Shown piece after piece: positions 1 through 6,435 of a stretch of 10,846 bases of DNA. Location: positions 1-10,846 of the forward strand of contig JAICUS010000158.1 in the NCBI GenBank assembly GCA_025935735.1, written 5' to 3'. The position numbers were made by a program, and so were the translations under genes. The notes under the pieces are model-generated. The model was not told where the DNA came from. It made no database searches and saw only the letters and a program-made list of their open reading frames with translations. Position 1 is the first letter of the stretch. The number at the start of each line of letters is the position of its first letter. Origin of the DNA: Solirubrobacteraceae bacterium. GTDB taxonomy: Bacteria > Actinomycetota > Thermoleophilia > Solirubrobacterales > Solirubrobacteraceae.

Positions 1-1118
1 CGCGTGGCGCCCTCGAGCACGTCGGGCGCGTTGATCTCGCGCTCCAGGCGCGACACGGACTGCAGCACGTCGACGGCCGGGTAGTGGCCGGCGTGGGCGA
101 GCTCGCGCGTGAGGACGATGTGGCCGTCGAGGATCGAGCGGACCGCGTCGGCGATCGGCTCGTTCATGTCGTCGCCGTCGACGAGCACGGTGTAGAGCGC
201 GGTGATCGAGCCCCGGTCGCTCGTGCCCGAGCGCTCCAGCAGCTTGGGGAGCACGGCGAAGACCGACGGGGTGTAGCCGCGCGTGGCCGGCGGCTCGCCG
301 ATGGCCAGGCCGACCTCGCGCTGCGCCATGGCGAAGCGGGTGACCGAGTCCATCATCAGCATCACGTCGCGGCCCTGGTCGCGGAAGTGCTCGGCGATCG
401 CGGTGGCGGTGAACGCCGCCTTCAGGCGCACGAGCGCCGGCTGGTCGGACGTGGCGCACACGACCACGGAGCGGGCCAGGCCCTCGGGCCCGAGGTCGCG
501 CTGCATGAACTCCAGGACCTCGCGGCCGCGCTCGCCGACCAGGCAGATGACGTTGATCTCGGCCGAGGTCGAGCGGGCGATCATGCCCAGCAGCGACGAC
601 TTGCCGACGCCGGAGCCGGCGAAGATGCCCAGGCGCTGGCCGCGCCCGCACGGCACCAGGGCGTCGAGCGCGCGCACGCCGAGCGTGACGCGGTCCTCGA
701 TGCGCGGGCGCGACAGCGGGTCGGGGGGCGACGCCTCGGCGGCGCGCCAGGCAGCGTTCTCGATCGGGCCCTGGCCGTCGATCGGCCGGCCCAGGCCGTC
801 CAGGGCGCGGCCGAGCAGCGCGTCGGAGACGTCGACGCTCAGCGGCTGCCCGGAGCCGGTCACGCGCGCGCCCGGGCCGATCCCGGTCGCGTCGCCCAGC
901 GCCATCAGCAGCGTGCGCCCGGCGCGGAAGCCGACCACCTCGGCCGGCACGTCGGGCCGGCCGCGGCCGGTCTCGATCGCGCACACCTCGCCCACCTCGG
1001 CCTCCAGCCCGGTCGCCTCGACGATCAGGCCGATCAGGTCGGCCACGCGGCCGTGGCGGCGGTGCAGGTCCGCGCTCATGGCGGCGTCGAACGCCGTGTC
1101 CAGGACGGCAGCGGTCAT
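1..1118 (-). CDS. fliI: Flagellum-specific export ATPase FliI (3' end cut by window)
   Basis: FliI is the cytoplasmic ATPase of the flagellar type III export apparatus, related to the F1 beta subunit. It works with FliH to deliver rod, hook and filament subunits to the export gate. Translation from ATG at 1118 gives 372 residues before the left edge; full-length FliI is usually about 430-450, so the C-terminal part is missing. The Walker A loop AGSGVGKS lies at residues 167-174 and the Walker B strand LMMDS at about 254-258. Family motifs [15 protein letters not shown] and [14 protein letters not shown] are also readable. The start codon overlaps the fliH stop by four bases (ATGA), which implies translational coupling; an in-frame ATG at 1079 is a less likely alternative. 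It is the last visible gene of the flgB-to-fliI operon. No key residue is missing in the visible part. Paralogous type III secretion ATPases are possible in principle, but every neighbour is flagellar. Confidence 0.96.
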   Translation of the reverse strand, partial: MTAAVLDTAFDAAMSADLHRRHGRVADLIGLIVEATGLEAEVGEVCAIETGRGRPDVPAEVVGFRAGRTLLMALGDATGIGPGARVTGSGQPLSVDVSDALLGRALDGLGRPIDGQGPIENAAWRAAEASPPDPLSRPRIEDRVTLGVRALDALVPCGRGQRLGIFAGSGVGKSSLLGMIARSTSAEINVICLVGERGREVLEFMQRDLGPEGLARSVVVCATSDQPALVRLKAAFTATAIAEHFRDQGRDVMLMMDSVTRFAMAQREVGLAIGEPPATRGYTPSVFAVLPKLLERSGTSDRGSITALYTVLVDGDDMNEPIADAVRSILDGHIVLTRELAHAGHYPAVDVLQSVSRLEREINAPDVLEGAT

Positions 1119-1726
1119 GAGCGCGCCAGCGCGGCCGCCACGACCTCGCGCGCCCGCTCGAGCTTGGTCTCGATGCGCGCGTCGACGTCGCCCACGGGCG
1201 TGCGCACGATGCAGCCGCCGCGGCCCACGCGGCGCTCGGCCTGGACCTCGCAGTGCTCGATGCCGCCCAGCGAGGAGCGGACGTCGTCCATCGCCTCGCG
1301 CACGAGCTCCAGGTCGTCCGGGTTGACCAGGACGATGATCCGCTCGCGCTCGACGATGCCGCGCAGTGCGCCGCGCACCGACTCGACGACGCGCTCCGGC
1401 TCGGCCTCCACCGCGCCGGCCACGACCTTGGCCGCCAGTGCGAGCCCGAGGTCGACCGCGCGGCGCTCCAGCTCGGCGGCCACGGAGGCGCGCTGCGCCT
1501 CGAGCTGCTCGGCCGCGGCGGCGAGCGCGGTCAGGGCCGGCTGGAAGCCCTCCAGCGCCTCGGCTCGGCCGGCGGCGAAGCCCTCGGCCCGGGCCTGCTC
1601 GCGCAGCGCCTCGGCGTCGGCCTCGGCCCGCGCCAGCGCGGACATGACCGCGGCGGCCTCGTTGACGGGCGACGCCACCGGGGCGGGCGCCTCGAGCGCC
1701 TCGAAGTCGAACTCGACCGCGGCCAT
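1115..1726 (-). CDS. fliH: Flagellar assembly protein FliH (export ATPase regulator)
   Basis: FliH binds FliI and links the export ATPase to the C-ring, holding back ATP hydrolysis until docking. The 203-residue product has an Ala/Glu-rich, probably helical N-terminal half containing [10 protein letters not shown] (48-57), the Gly-spaced helix pattern common in FliH, and then a globular C-terminal domain. The C-terminal domain shows the conserved order found in FliH/HrpE relatives: IIVLVNPDD (130-138), GRGGCIV (168-174) and [12 protein letters not shown] (179-190), ending with the segment expected to contact FliI. The length is normal for the family. Its ATG shares one base with the fliG stop (TGATG) and its stop overlaps the fliI start, so the three genes are tightly coupled. 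FliH sequences diverge quickly, so assignment rests on the C-terminal motifs plus position between fliG and fliI. Confidence 0.9.
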   Translation of the reverse strand: MAAVEFDFEALEAPAPVASPVNEAAAVMSALARAEADAEALREQARAEGFAAGRAEALEGFQPALTALAAAAEQLEAQRASVAAELERRAVDLGLALAAKVVAGAVEAEPERVVESVRGALRGIVERERIIVLVNPDDLELVREAMDDVRSSLGGIEHCEVQAERRVGRGGCIVRTPVGDVDARIETKLERAREVVAAALARS

Positions 1727-2772
1727 CAGACGAGCGCGTCCTCGCCGTCCCCGCCGCCGCCGCGCGAGATGACGATCGCGCCGGTCTCCTCGAGGCGGCG
1801 CACGATGCCGACGATGCGGCCCTGCGCCTCCTCGACCACGCGCTTGCGCTGCGGCGGCTGGAAGTCGATCTCCTCCTTGAGCATCTCGGCGCCGCGCTCG
1901 GACATGTTCTTGAAGATCCGGTCGCGCACGTCGTCGGACACGCCGCGCAGAGCGATCGCCAGGTCCTTCTGGTCGACCTCCTTGAGCACCATCTGGATCG
2001 AGCGGTCGTCGAGCTTGACGACGTCCTCGAAGGTGAACAGCAGCATGCGGATCTCCTCCGCCAGCTCGCCGTCCTGCTTGGCCAGCTCGTCGAGCACGTT
2101 GCGCTCGGTCGAGCGGTCGGAGTGGTTGAGGATGTCGGCGAGCGACTTGACGCCGCCGGCCGTCGCGTACTCCTGCGCGCCGACCGCGGAGAGCCGGGTG
2201 CGCATGACGTTCTCGACCTGCTGGACGACCTCGGGCCGCGTCTCGGACATCATCGCCACGCGCAGCGCGACGTTCGCCTGGTCCTCCGGGTCGATCTGAG
2301 AGAGGACCTGGGCGGCCAGCGTCGTGTGCAGGTTGGAGATGACCAGCGCCTGCGTCTGCGGGGACTCGTTGCGCAGGAAGACGACGATCTGCTCAGCCGG
2401 CGTGCGGCGCAGGAACTCGAACGGCCGGCGCTCGATGGTCGCGGCCAGGCGGCCGATGATCTCGTCGGCCCGGTCCTCGCCCAGCGACCGCATGAGCACG
2501 CTGCGGGCGTAGTCGACGCCGCCCTCGGCCAGGTAGTCCTCGGCCAGGACGGACTCGACCGCCTCGTTGATCACGTCGCGGCAGACCTCGGTGGGGATCT
2601 TCTGCGCCTTCGCCAGCTCGAGCGAGAGCGCCTCGACCTCGGAGTCGCCGAGGAAGCGGAAGATCTCGCCCGCGCGCTGCTCGCCGATGGCGACCAGCAG
2701 GGCGGCCGCCTTCTGCGCGCCGCGCAGCTTGGACGCGCTCGCGGGGTCGGTGGTGGTCAGCTCGGTGGCCAT
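1726..2772 (-). CDS. fliG: Flagellar motor switch protein FliG
   Basis: FliG is the rotor component of the C-ring. Its N-terminal domain binds FliF, the middle domain binds FliM, and the C-terminal domain meets the stator to generate torque. The 348-residue protein is of typical length. Recognisable segments are [10 protein letters not shown] (21-30), the middle-domain motif at 136-140 followed by [21 protein letters not shown] (206-220), [15 protein letters not shown] (246-260) and the C-terminal [15 protein letters not shown] (288-302), where R293, K299 and E300-E301 match the charged torque ridge in character. The EHPQT motif usual in FliG reads ESPQT here, so the conserved His is Ser. The C-terminus ends in a Gly/Asp/Glu-rich tail after VISRGG. 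The gene lies four bases after the fliF stop and its stop shares a base with the fliH start. Confidence 0.97.
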   Translation of the reverse strand: MATELTTTDPASASKLRGAQKAAALLVAIGEQRAGEIFRFLGDSEVEALSLELAKAQKIPTEVCRDVINEAVESVLAEDYLAEGGVDYARSVLMRSLGEDRADEIIGRLAATIERRPFEFLRRTPAEQIVVFLRNESPQTQALVISNLHTTLAAQVLSQIDPEDQANVALRVAMMSETRPEVVQQVENVMRTRLSAVGAQEYATAGGVKSLADILNHSDRSTERNVLDELAKQDGELAEEIRMLLFTFEDVVKLDDRSIQMVLKEVDQKDLAIALRGVSDDVRDRIFKNMSERGAEMLKEEIDFQPPQRKRVVEEAQGRIVGIVRRLEETGAIVISRGGGGDGEDALV

Positions 2773-2776
2773 CGGG

Positions 2777-4312
2777 CTAGTCCTGGGCCATCCAGGCCTT
2801 CACCTGCGCGGCCACGCGCTCGGGCTCGCGCTCCATCAGCTGGTCGAGCTGGTGCAGGCTGGCGTCCGGGACGCGCGGGGGCAGCATCTGGGTCACCGCG
2901 TCCGGCGTGGGGACGGCGGTGCGCGCCTCCAGCGCGGCCAGCGAGACCGGCTCCTCGATCTCGGTCAGCCAGCTCGGCGTGCCGAGGTTCTCGCCCTCGC
3001 GGCGCTTCATGCCGCGGCTGACGAAGAACAGGAAGAGCAGGCTGCCCAGGCCGAGGCCGACCCACTTCAGCGGGCCCAGCAGGTTCGTGGGCACCGGGCC
3101 GGTCTTGGCCACCGGCGGCTTGGCGAAGGCGAACTGGGTCGAGGAGATCGTGTCACCGCGCGCCGGGGTGACGCCCGCGGCGGCCGCGATCGTCTTCTGC
3201 AGCTGGGCCACGGTGGCCGGCGGGACGGTCTTGTCGACCATCAGCGCCACGTTGAGCTTGTTGATCGCGCCCGGGGCGATGTCCTTGGACGTGATCGTCT
3301 TGTTGAGCGCCCAGTGGGTGTTCTTGACGGTGTGGTGGTAGTTCGACGTGCCGCTGCCCGCGCCGGCGCCGTTGGAGTAGGTCGGGATGTTGGTGCCCGT
3401 CCCGGCCGGCGCGCCCGACGTGCCGCCGGCGCCCTTGAGCTTCTCGACGTCGCTGGAGGTCTGGTCCGGCACGCCCTTCTTGGCGTAGACGAGCGACTTC
3501 TGAGTCGTCTTGTCGACGTTGAGGTCGGCGTTGACCCGCACCTGCGCCTTGCCCGGGCCGAGCGTGGTGGCCAGCAGCGAGTTGAGCTGGGTCTCCAGGC
3601 CGCGGTCGAACTGCGCCTCGGTGGCCTGCTTGGTCGCGCCGCCCACGCCGGTGGCCGTGCCGTCGCCCTGCGGCCACAGCAGCTGGCCGGTGCCGTCGGT
3701 GATGGTCACGTTCTGCGGCTTGAGGCCCTTGACCGAGGAGGCGGTCAGCTGCGCGATGCCGCGCACCGCGCCCGCGTCCATGGTGTCACCGGTGTTGCCC
3801 AGCATGACCGCGGCGGTGGCGGTGGACTGCTGGTCGGCGAACAGGTCGTCCTGCGGCAGCACGAGCTGGACGGTGGCGTTCTGCACGCCCTGGACCCCGT
3901 CGATCGTGTTCGCCAGCTGGCCCTCCAGCGCGCGCTGGTAGGTCACCTGCTGCTGGAACTGGGAGGCGCCGAGCTTGCTCTTGTCGAAGAGCTCGAAGCC
4001 GGGCTGCGAGCCGCCGGCGAGGCTGACGCCGCCCGAGGCGAGCGCGATTCGCGCCTGCGCCATCTGCGAGTTGTTGACCGACAGCGCCGTGCCGTTGCCC
4101 TCCAGCTGGTAGCTGATGCCGGCGGTGTCCAGCGCGGCGGTGATCTTGCCGGTCTGCGACGGATCCAGGCCCGAGGCCAGCGTCGCGTACGACGGCGCGG
4201 TGGCCAGCTTGAGCATCAGGAAGGCGATCGCCAGGATCGCGAACCCGGAGACGGCGACGAGCGCCTTGGTCTTGGCCGGGAGGGCGAGCAGGTTCTGGAG
4301 GGAGGTCGGCAT
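2777..4312 (-). CDS. fliF: Flagellar MS-ring protein FliF
   Basis: FliF forms the membrane-embedded MS ring, the base on which rod, C-ring and export gate assemble. The 511-residue product has one transmembrane segment near residues 17-35 (VAVSGFAILAIAFLML region) and a second at about 417-432 (GLGLGSLLFLFFVS), with a large extracytoplasmic region between them. The ring-building motifs GFELFDKSKLGASQFQQQVTY-like segment, then YQRALEGQLANTID and VQNATVQLVLPQ, are typical of the family. A Gly/Ser/Ala/Thr-rich linker follows near the middle and leads into the second conserved block with NKTI. The C-terminal cytoplasmic tail LDQLMEREPERVAAQVKAWM is the FliG-binding helix. Translation starts nine bases after fliE with no clear Shine-Dalgarno, so coupling is likely. 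Length is at the short end of the family range but all regions are present. Confidence 0.97.
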   Translation of the reverse strand: MPTSLQNLLALPAKTKALVAVSGFAILAIAFLMLKLATAPSYATLASGLDPSQTGKITAALDTAGISYQLEGNGTALSVNNSQMAQARIALASGGVSLAGGSQPGFELFDKSKLGASQFQQQVTYQRALEGQLANTIDGVQGVQNATVQLVLPQDDLFADQQSTATAAVMLGNTGDTMDAGAVRGIAQLTASSVKGLKPQNVTITDGTGQLLWPQGDGTATGVGGATKQATEAQFDRGLETQLNSLLATTLGPGKAQVRVNADLNVDKTTQKSLVYAKKGVPDQTSSDVEKLKGAGGTSGAPAGTGTNIPTYSNGAGAGSGTSNYHHTVKNTHWALNKTITSKDIAPGAINKLNVALMVDKTVPPATVAQLQKTIAAAAGVTPARGDTISSTQFAFAKPPVAKTGPVPTNLLGPLKWVGLGLGSLLFLFFVSRGMKRREGENLGTPSWLTEIEEPVSLAALEARTAVPTPDAVTQMLPPRVPDASLHQLDQLMEREPERVAAQVKAWMAQD

Positions 4313-4321
4313 CTAGGAGTC

Positions 4322-4651
4322 TCAGACCGTCGTGTGGAAGATGTCCTGGGCGGCCTCGACGGCCTTGGTGCGGATCTGGCCCGCGAGCTGCATGGCCAGC
4401 TGCGCGCGCTCGACGGCCATGACGACCGCCGTGGGATCGGTGGCCTGGCCGGTGGCCAGCGCGTTGGACGCGGCGGCCGCCTGGTCCTGGCTGGACTGCA
4501 GCGACTGCAGCGACTGGCCGAGCAGCGAGCCGAAGCTCGTGCCCTGGGCGTTCGAGGGCGCGGCGGTCGGGTCGGCGGAGCCGATCGAGCCGACCGAGCC
4601 GACGTTCCAAGCGGCGCCGGTGGTGGCGAAAGAGGGATCGATGGGCGCCAT
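4322..4651 (-). CDS. fliE: Flagellar hook-basal body protein FliE
   Basis: FliE is the small exported protein that joins the MS ring to the proximal rod and is among the first export substrates. The 109-residue product has a low-complexity Ser/Gly/Ala N-terminal half, then the well-conserved helical C-terminus: FGSLLGQSLQSL (40-51), the segment around SNALATGQ (62-69), then DPTAVVMAVERAQLAMQLAGQIR (72-94) and KAVEAAQDI (96-104). The pattern VVMAVERAQLAMQLA is characteristic of FliE. Its ATG shares one base with the flgC stop (TGATG), the same coupling arrangement seen at fliG/fliH. The C-terminus ends HTTV rather than the more common MQV, a minor variation. Confidence is high from motif and operon position between flgC and fliF. 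Confidence 0.94.
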   Translation of the reverse strand: MAPIDPSFATTGAAWNVGSVGSIGSADPTAAPSNAQGTSFGSLLGQSLQSLQSSQDQAAAASNALATGQATDPTAVVMAVERAQLAMQLAGQIRTKAVEAAQDIFHTTV

Positions 4652-5097
4652 CAGCGGAGGAGGTCGAGGGTCTTGGTGAACATCTGCTTGGTGGCGTTCA
4701 TCGCCGTGACGTTCGCCTCGTAGGCGCGCTGCGCGTCGATCAGGTCCGTCATCTCGGTGACGGTGTCGACGTTGGGCATCTGGACGTAGCCCTGGGCGTT
4801 GGCGTCCGGGTTGCCCGGGTCATAGACGAGCTTGCCGGCGGTCTGGTCCTGGACGATGCCCGTGGCCTCGACGCCGCCGGCCGGCGCGTTCGCGTTCGCG
4901 CCCATGGCGGTGGCGAGCTGGGAGCCGAAGCCGCCGGAAGGGATCTCCTGCAGCACGACCTCCTTGCGGCGGTACGGCTGCCCGTCCGCGCCCTTGGTGG
5001 TCTGCGCGTTGGCCAGGTTCTCCGCCGTGACGTCCATCCGCAGGCGCTGCGCGGTGAGCGCCGAGGCGGAGATGTCCAGGCCGCCGAAGAGGCTCAT
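4651..5097 (-). CDS. flgC: Flagellar basal-body rod protein FlgC
   Basis: FlgC is a proximal rod subunit exported through the flagellar secretion channel. The 148-residue product carries the family N-terminus LFGGLDISASALTAQRLRMD, then the rod/hook helix motif ENLANAQT (26-33) and PYRRKEVVLQE (41-51). The central region has the diagnostic order YDPGNPDANAQGYVQMPNV (92-110), followed by EMTDLIDAQRAYEANV (115-130) and the C-terminal helix that packs in the rod. The gene overlaps flgB upstream by four bases (ATGA) and shares one base with fliE downstream. An Ala/Asn-rich loop (about 62-72) is the only relaxed stretch. Length is standard. Nothing looks broken. Confidence 0.97.
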   Translation of the reverse strand: MSLFGGLDISASALTAQRLRMDVTAENLANAQTTKGADGQPYRRKEVVLQEIPSGGFGSQLATAMGANANAPAGGVEATGIVQDQTAGKLVYDPGNPDANAQGYVQMPNVDTVTEMTDLIDAQRAYEANVTAMNATKQMFTKTLDLLR

Positions 5098-5459
5098 GAC
5101 GAGACCCCCATGGCGGCGCGCAGGATGGCCAGCCGGGTGTGCAGCACCTGCACGGCCGTCTCCTGGTCGAGCGTGTTCTGGGCCAGCTTGGCGGACTCGG
5201 CGTCGATGTCGATGCCGGAGCCGTCGGCGGCCACCGGGCCGATCGAGCGGTCGGCGGTCGTCTGGAAGGACGTGCCCTGCAGCGCCTTGTCCGGGTTCGC
5301 CGCGCCCATGGCGGCGGCGAGCGCGCCGTGGAAGTCCACGTCCACGCGCTGGTAGCCCGGCGTGGAGGCGTTGGCGATGTTGGCCGCCAGCGCCTGCTGG
5401 CGCTGGGCGGCGCCGGAGATGCTCTGCTGGAGGGCGAGCTGAGTGGTGTCGAACAGCAC
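5094..5459 (-). CDS. flgB: Flagellar basal-body rod protein FlgB
   Basis: FlgB is a proximal rod subunit and the first gene of the basal-body/export operon. The 121-residue product starts with LFDTTQLALQQSI and shows the rod-family motif ANIANASTPGYQR (26-38) followed by VDFHGALAAAM. The C-terminal helix around VQVLHTRLAILRAAMG (103-118) matches the usual packing helix. The only plausible start is GTG at 5459; the reading frame stays open upstream but has no ATG, and no Shine-Dalgarno is visible before the GTG. The leader from the promoter at 5542-5569 would be about 75 bases long and contains a pyrimidine-rich stretch with CCCTCCT just before the gene. The stop overlaps the flgC start by four bases. 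Confidence 0.94.
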   Translation of the reverse strand: MLFDTTQLALQQSISGAAQRQQALAANIANASTPGYQRVDVDFHGALAAAMGAANPDKALQGTSFQTTADRSIGPVAADGSGIDIDAESAKLAQNTLDQETAVQVLHTRLAILRAAMGVSS

Positions 5460-5541
5460 GAGGGCGGAAGGGTTCTCAGGAGGGAAGAGGGGGGCGGTCC
5501 TTCCGTGGACCTCATGCGTGCCATCCCTGGACGCAGAGCCT

Positions 5542-5569
5542 GTATCGGCAGCGCTTGATGGGGACTTGA
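5542..5569 (-). promoter_or_regulatory. Sigma-28-like promoter of the flgB-fliI operon
   Basis: Read on the minus strand, the site is TCAAGTCC, 12 bases, GCCGATAC. The -10 octamer matches GCCGATAA at seven of eight positions and the -35 has AAG where sigma-28 sites have TAAAG. The CGATACAGGCT block at and after the -10 is also present in the fliA promoter. The -35 sits inside a dyad, TGGGG-N6-CCCCA. The expected transcript start is near 5535. This is a sequence match, not a mapped start site. Confidence 0.7.
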
Positions 5570-5574
5570 CCCCA
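5559..5574. promoter_or_regulatory. Dyad TGGGG-N6-CCCCA over the flgB -35 box
   Basis: A perfect 5-base inverted repeat with a 6-base centre (TCAAGT on the minus strand) covers the -35 box of the flgB promoter. Its position would suit a repressor or activator site for the whole basal-body operon. The arms are short and GC-rich, so chance occurrence is quite possible in this genome. No protein is assigned. Confidence 0.3.
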
Positions 5575-5597
5575 GAAAGAGATTCCTCGGGGGCCCA

Positions 5598-5650
5598 CCC
5601 GACCGGCGACGTGTCTAAGCGTCAGCCGCCAGGAGGCTCCGCCGGTCGGG
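5598..5650 (-). terminator. Inverted repeat after the FliT-like gene; terminator or structured 3' RNA
   Basis: An 11-base perfect inverted repeat (CCCGACCGGCG at 5598-5608, CGCCGGTCGGG at 5640-5650) begins five bases after the stop of the FliT-like gene. Its 31-base interior can form two more small hairpins: GACG/CGTC (5608-5611 with 5620-5623) and AGCC/GGCT (5624-5627 with 5635-5638). The whole element could therefore fold as a compact three-way junction. There is no T tract directly after it; a TCTCTTTCT stretch occurs about 20 bases on. It is best read as a transcription end or RNA-stabilising element for the fliS transcript, lying before the flgB promoter. Confidence 0.55.
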
Positions 5651-5655
5651 CACCC

Positions 5656-5979
5656 CTAGCGGCGCGTGTCAACGCCGGCGGGGGCGCTGCGGTAGCCGGC
5701 CGTCAGGTAGCCGGTGACGGCGGTGCGGGAGCGCTGCATGCCGCCGAGGCGCTGCAGCGTGAAGGCGCGGGCGGAGGCGATCGACGCCGTGATCTGGGTC
5801 TGCAGGCCCTGCAGGCGCTCCAGGTGCGGCCGCGCCTCGGCCGGCGGGGCGCCGAGCGCCCGCGCCGCCTCGAGCCGGACGGCGGAGGCGGTGACCGCCT
5901 CGTCCCAGCGCCCCTGCTCGATCAGCGCGCGCTCACGCTCGGCGAGCGTGACGAGCTCGGCCCACGGTGCCGCAGTCAT
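5656..5979 (-). CDS. FliT/FlgN-like flagellar export chaperone
   Basis: The 107-residue product begins MTAAPWAELVTLAERERALIEQ and is almost wholly helical in appearance, with heptad-like Leu/Ala spacing. Its C-terminal part, with LQRLGGMQRSRTAVTGYLTAGY (75-96), resembles the small FliT and FlgN chaperones, where an Arg-rich helix leads into a Y-containing tail. FliT binds the cap protein FliD and FlgN binds hook-filament junction proteins before export. The position directly after fliS, with a four-base overlap (ATGA), and downstream of fliD favours a FliT-type role. The family is poorly conserved and I cannot separate FliT from FlgN or a FliJ-like protein by sequence alone. A longer reading from 6081 in the same frame is possible but lies wholly inside fliS, so the ATG at 5979 is preferred. 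Confidence 0.7.
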   Translation of the reverse strand: MTAAPWAELVTLAERERALIEQGRWDEAVTASAVRLEAARALGAPPAEARPHLERLQGLQTQITASIASARAFTLQRLGGMQRSRTAVTGYLTAGYRSAPAGVDTRR

Positions 5980-6368
5980 GCCGCGACAGCCTCGTGGGCG
6001 GCGATCTGCGCCCAGGCGTCGCGCAGCTCGCCGATCAGGCGGGACACCTCGTCGATCTTGGCGGCGTCCTGCTCGGCCCACGCCTTGATCAGGTGCGAGC
6101 GGCTGAAGCCGTAGAGCGCGTCGAGGTTCGCGGCGATCTCGCCGCCCTTGTCATGGTCGAGCGTGACGCGCAGCTCGTCGATGATCGCCTCGGCGCGCCG
6201 CAGGCGCTCCTGGGAGACCTTCCGGTTGCCCTCGCGCATGGCGTAGGCGGCCTGGAAGAGGAACCGGACGCAGCCGTCGTAGAGCATGACGACGAGCCGG
6301 CCGGGAGGGGCGGTGAGGATGCTCTGCTGCTTGTACGCGTCCGAGGTCGTCGCGGCAAGGGTGGCCAA
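5976..6368 (-). CDS. fliS: Flagellin export chaperone FliS
   Basis: FliS binds the C-terminus of flagellin in the cytoplasm and prevents early polymerisation. The 130-residue product shows the family pattern DAYKQQSILTAPPGRLVVMLYDG (10-32), including the diagnostic MLYDG, then a four-helix arrangement with RRAEAIIDELRVTLDHDKGGEIAANLDALYGF (57-88) and IKAWAEQD. The start is TTG at 6368, supported by an AGGAG Shine-Dalgarno at 6375-6379 with a six-base gap. A sigma-28-type promoter at 6409-6435 lies just upstream, so fliS can be transcribed separately from flaG-fliD. It overlaps the FliT-like gene by four bases. Flagellin itself is not in the window. Confidence 0.95.
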   Translation of the reverse strand: MATLAATTSDAYKQQSILTAPPGRLVVMLYDGCVRFLFQAAYAMREGNRKVSQERLRRAEAIIDELRVTLDHDKGGEIAANLDALYGFSRSHLIKAWAEQDAAKIDEVSRLIGELRDAWAQIAAHEAVAA

Positions 6369-6374
6369 CGGGTG

Positions 6375-6379
6375 CTCCT
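6375..6379 (-). promoter_or_regulatory. Ribosome binding site of fliS (decides TTG start)
   Basis: The minus strand reads AGGAG followed by six bases and TTG. No ATG or GTG is suitably placed, so this site fixes the TTG at 6368 as start. It is the clearest Shine-Dalgarno among the flagellar genes here. Confidence 0.75.
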
Positions 6380-6408
6380 GCGGTTGGGGAGGAACGGATA
6401 CGACCCTA

Positions 6409-6435
6409 GGATCGGCGCGTGCCGCCGGGTCTTTA
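6409..6435 (-). promoter_or_regulatory. Sigma-28 promoter of fliS, overlapping the fliD stop
   Basis: On the minus strand the site is TAAAGACC, 11 bases, GCCGATCC, which has the exact octamer spacing of the FliA consensus and six of eight -10 bases. The TAA of the -35 TAAAG is the fliD stop codon. The extended -35 CGGCTAAAGACCC is nearly the same as that before flaG. Transcription should start near 6402, leaving a leader of about 33 bases with the AGGAG site. Confidence 0.8.

Larger units (their letters stand above)
5460..5655. other. Intergenic region between the FliT-like gene and flgB
   Basis: This is the longest gene-free stretch in the window (196 bases). From the FliT-like side it holds the inverted repeat at 5598-5650, the dyad and sigma-28-like promoter at 5559-5574 and 5542-5569, and an untranslated leader of flgB from about 5535. 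The leader, read on the minus strand, has an ATG at 5524 that is out of frame with flgB and a pyrimidine run around 5470-5495. I see no further gene in it. Confidence 0.7.

Noticed and set aside
84..1772. 562-codon open frame on the plus strand across fliI and fliH
   Set aside because: It is antisense to clear FliI and FliH coding, and the product is Arg/Ala/Gly-rich low complexity. Long open antisense frames are expected at this GC content.
2567..4723. 718-codon open frame on the plus strand across fliG, fliF and fliE
   Set aside because: Composition is Arg/Gly/Leu-rich with no domain I recognise, and it is antisense to three well-conserved genes.
4820..5524. 234-codon minus-strand frame starting at 5524 upstream of flgB
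   Set aside because: It runs out of frame through flgB and flgC and encodes a Ser/Pro/Arg-rich shadow. The ATG near the expected transcript start is probably coincidence.
5598..5650. c-di-GMP riboswitch in the flgB upstream region
   Set aside because: The conserved core (ACGCAAAG-type segments and the P2/P3 loops) is not present, and the repeat lies upstream of the promoter rather than in the flgB leader.
5656..6081. Longer version of the FliT-like protein starting at 6081
   Set aside because: The extra N-terminus is Arg-rich and lies inside fliS. The ATG at 5979 with ATGA coupling to fliS gives a product of family-like length.
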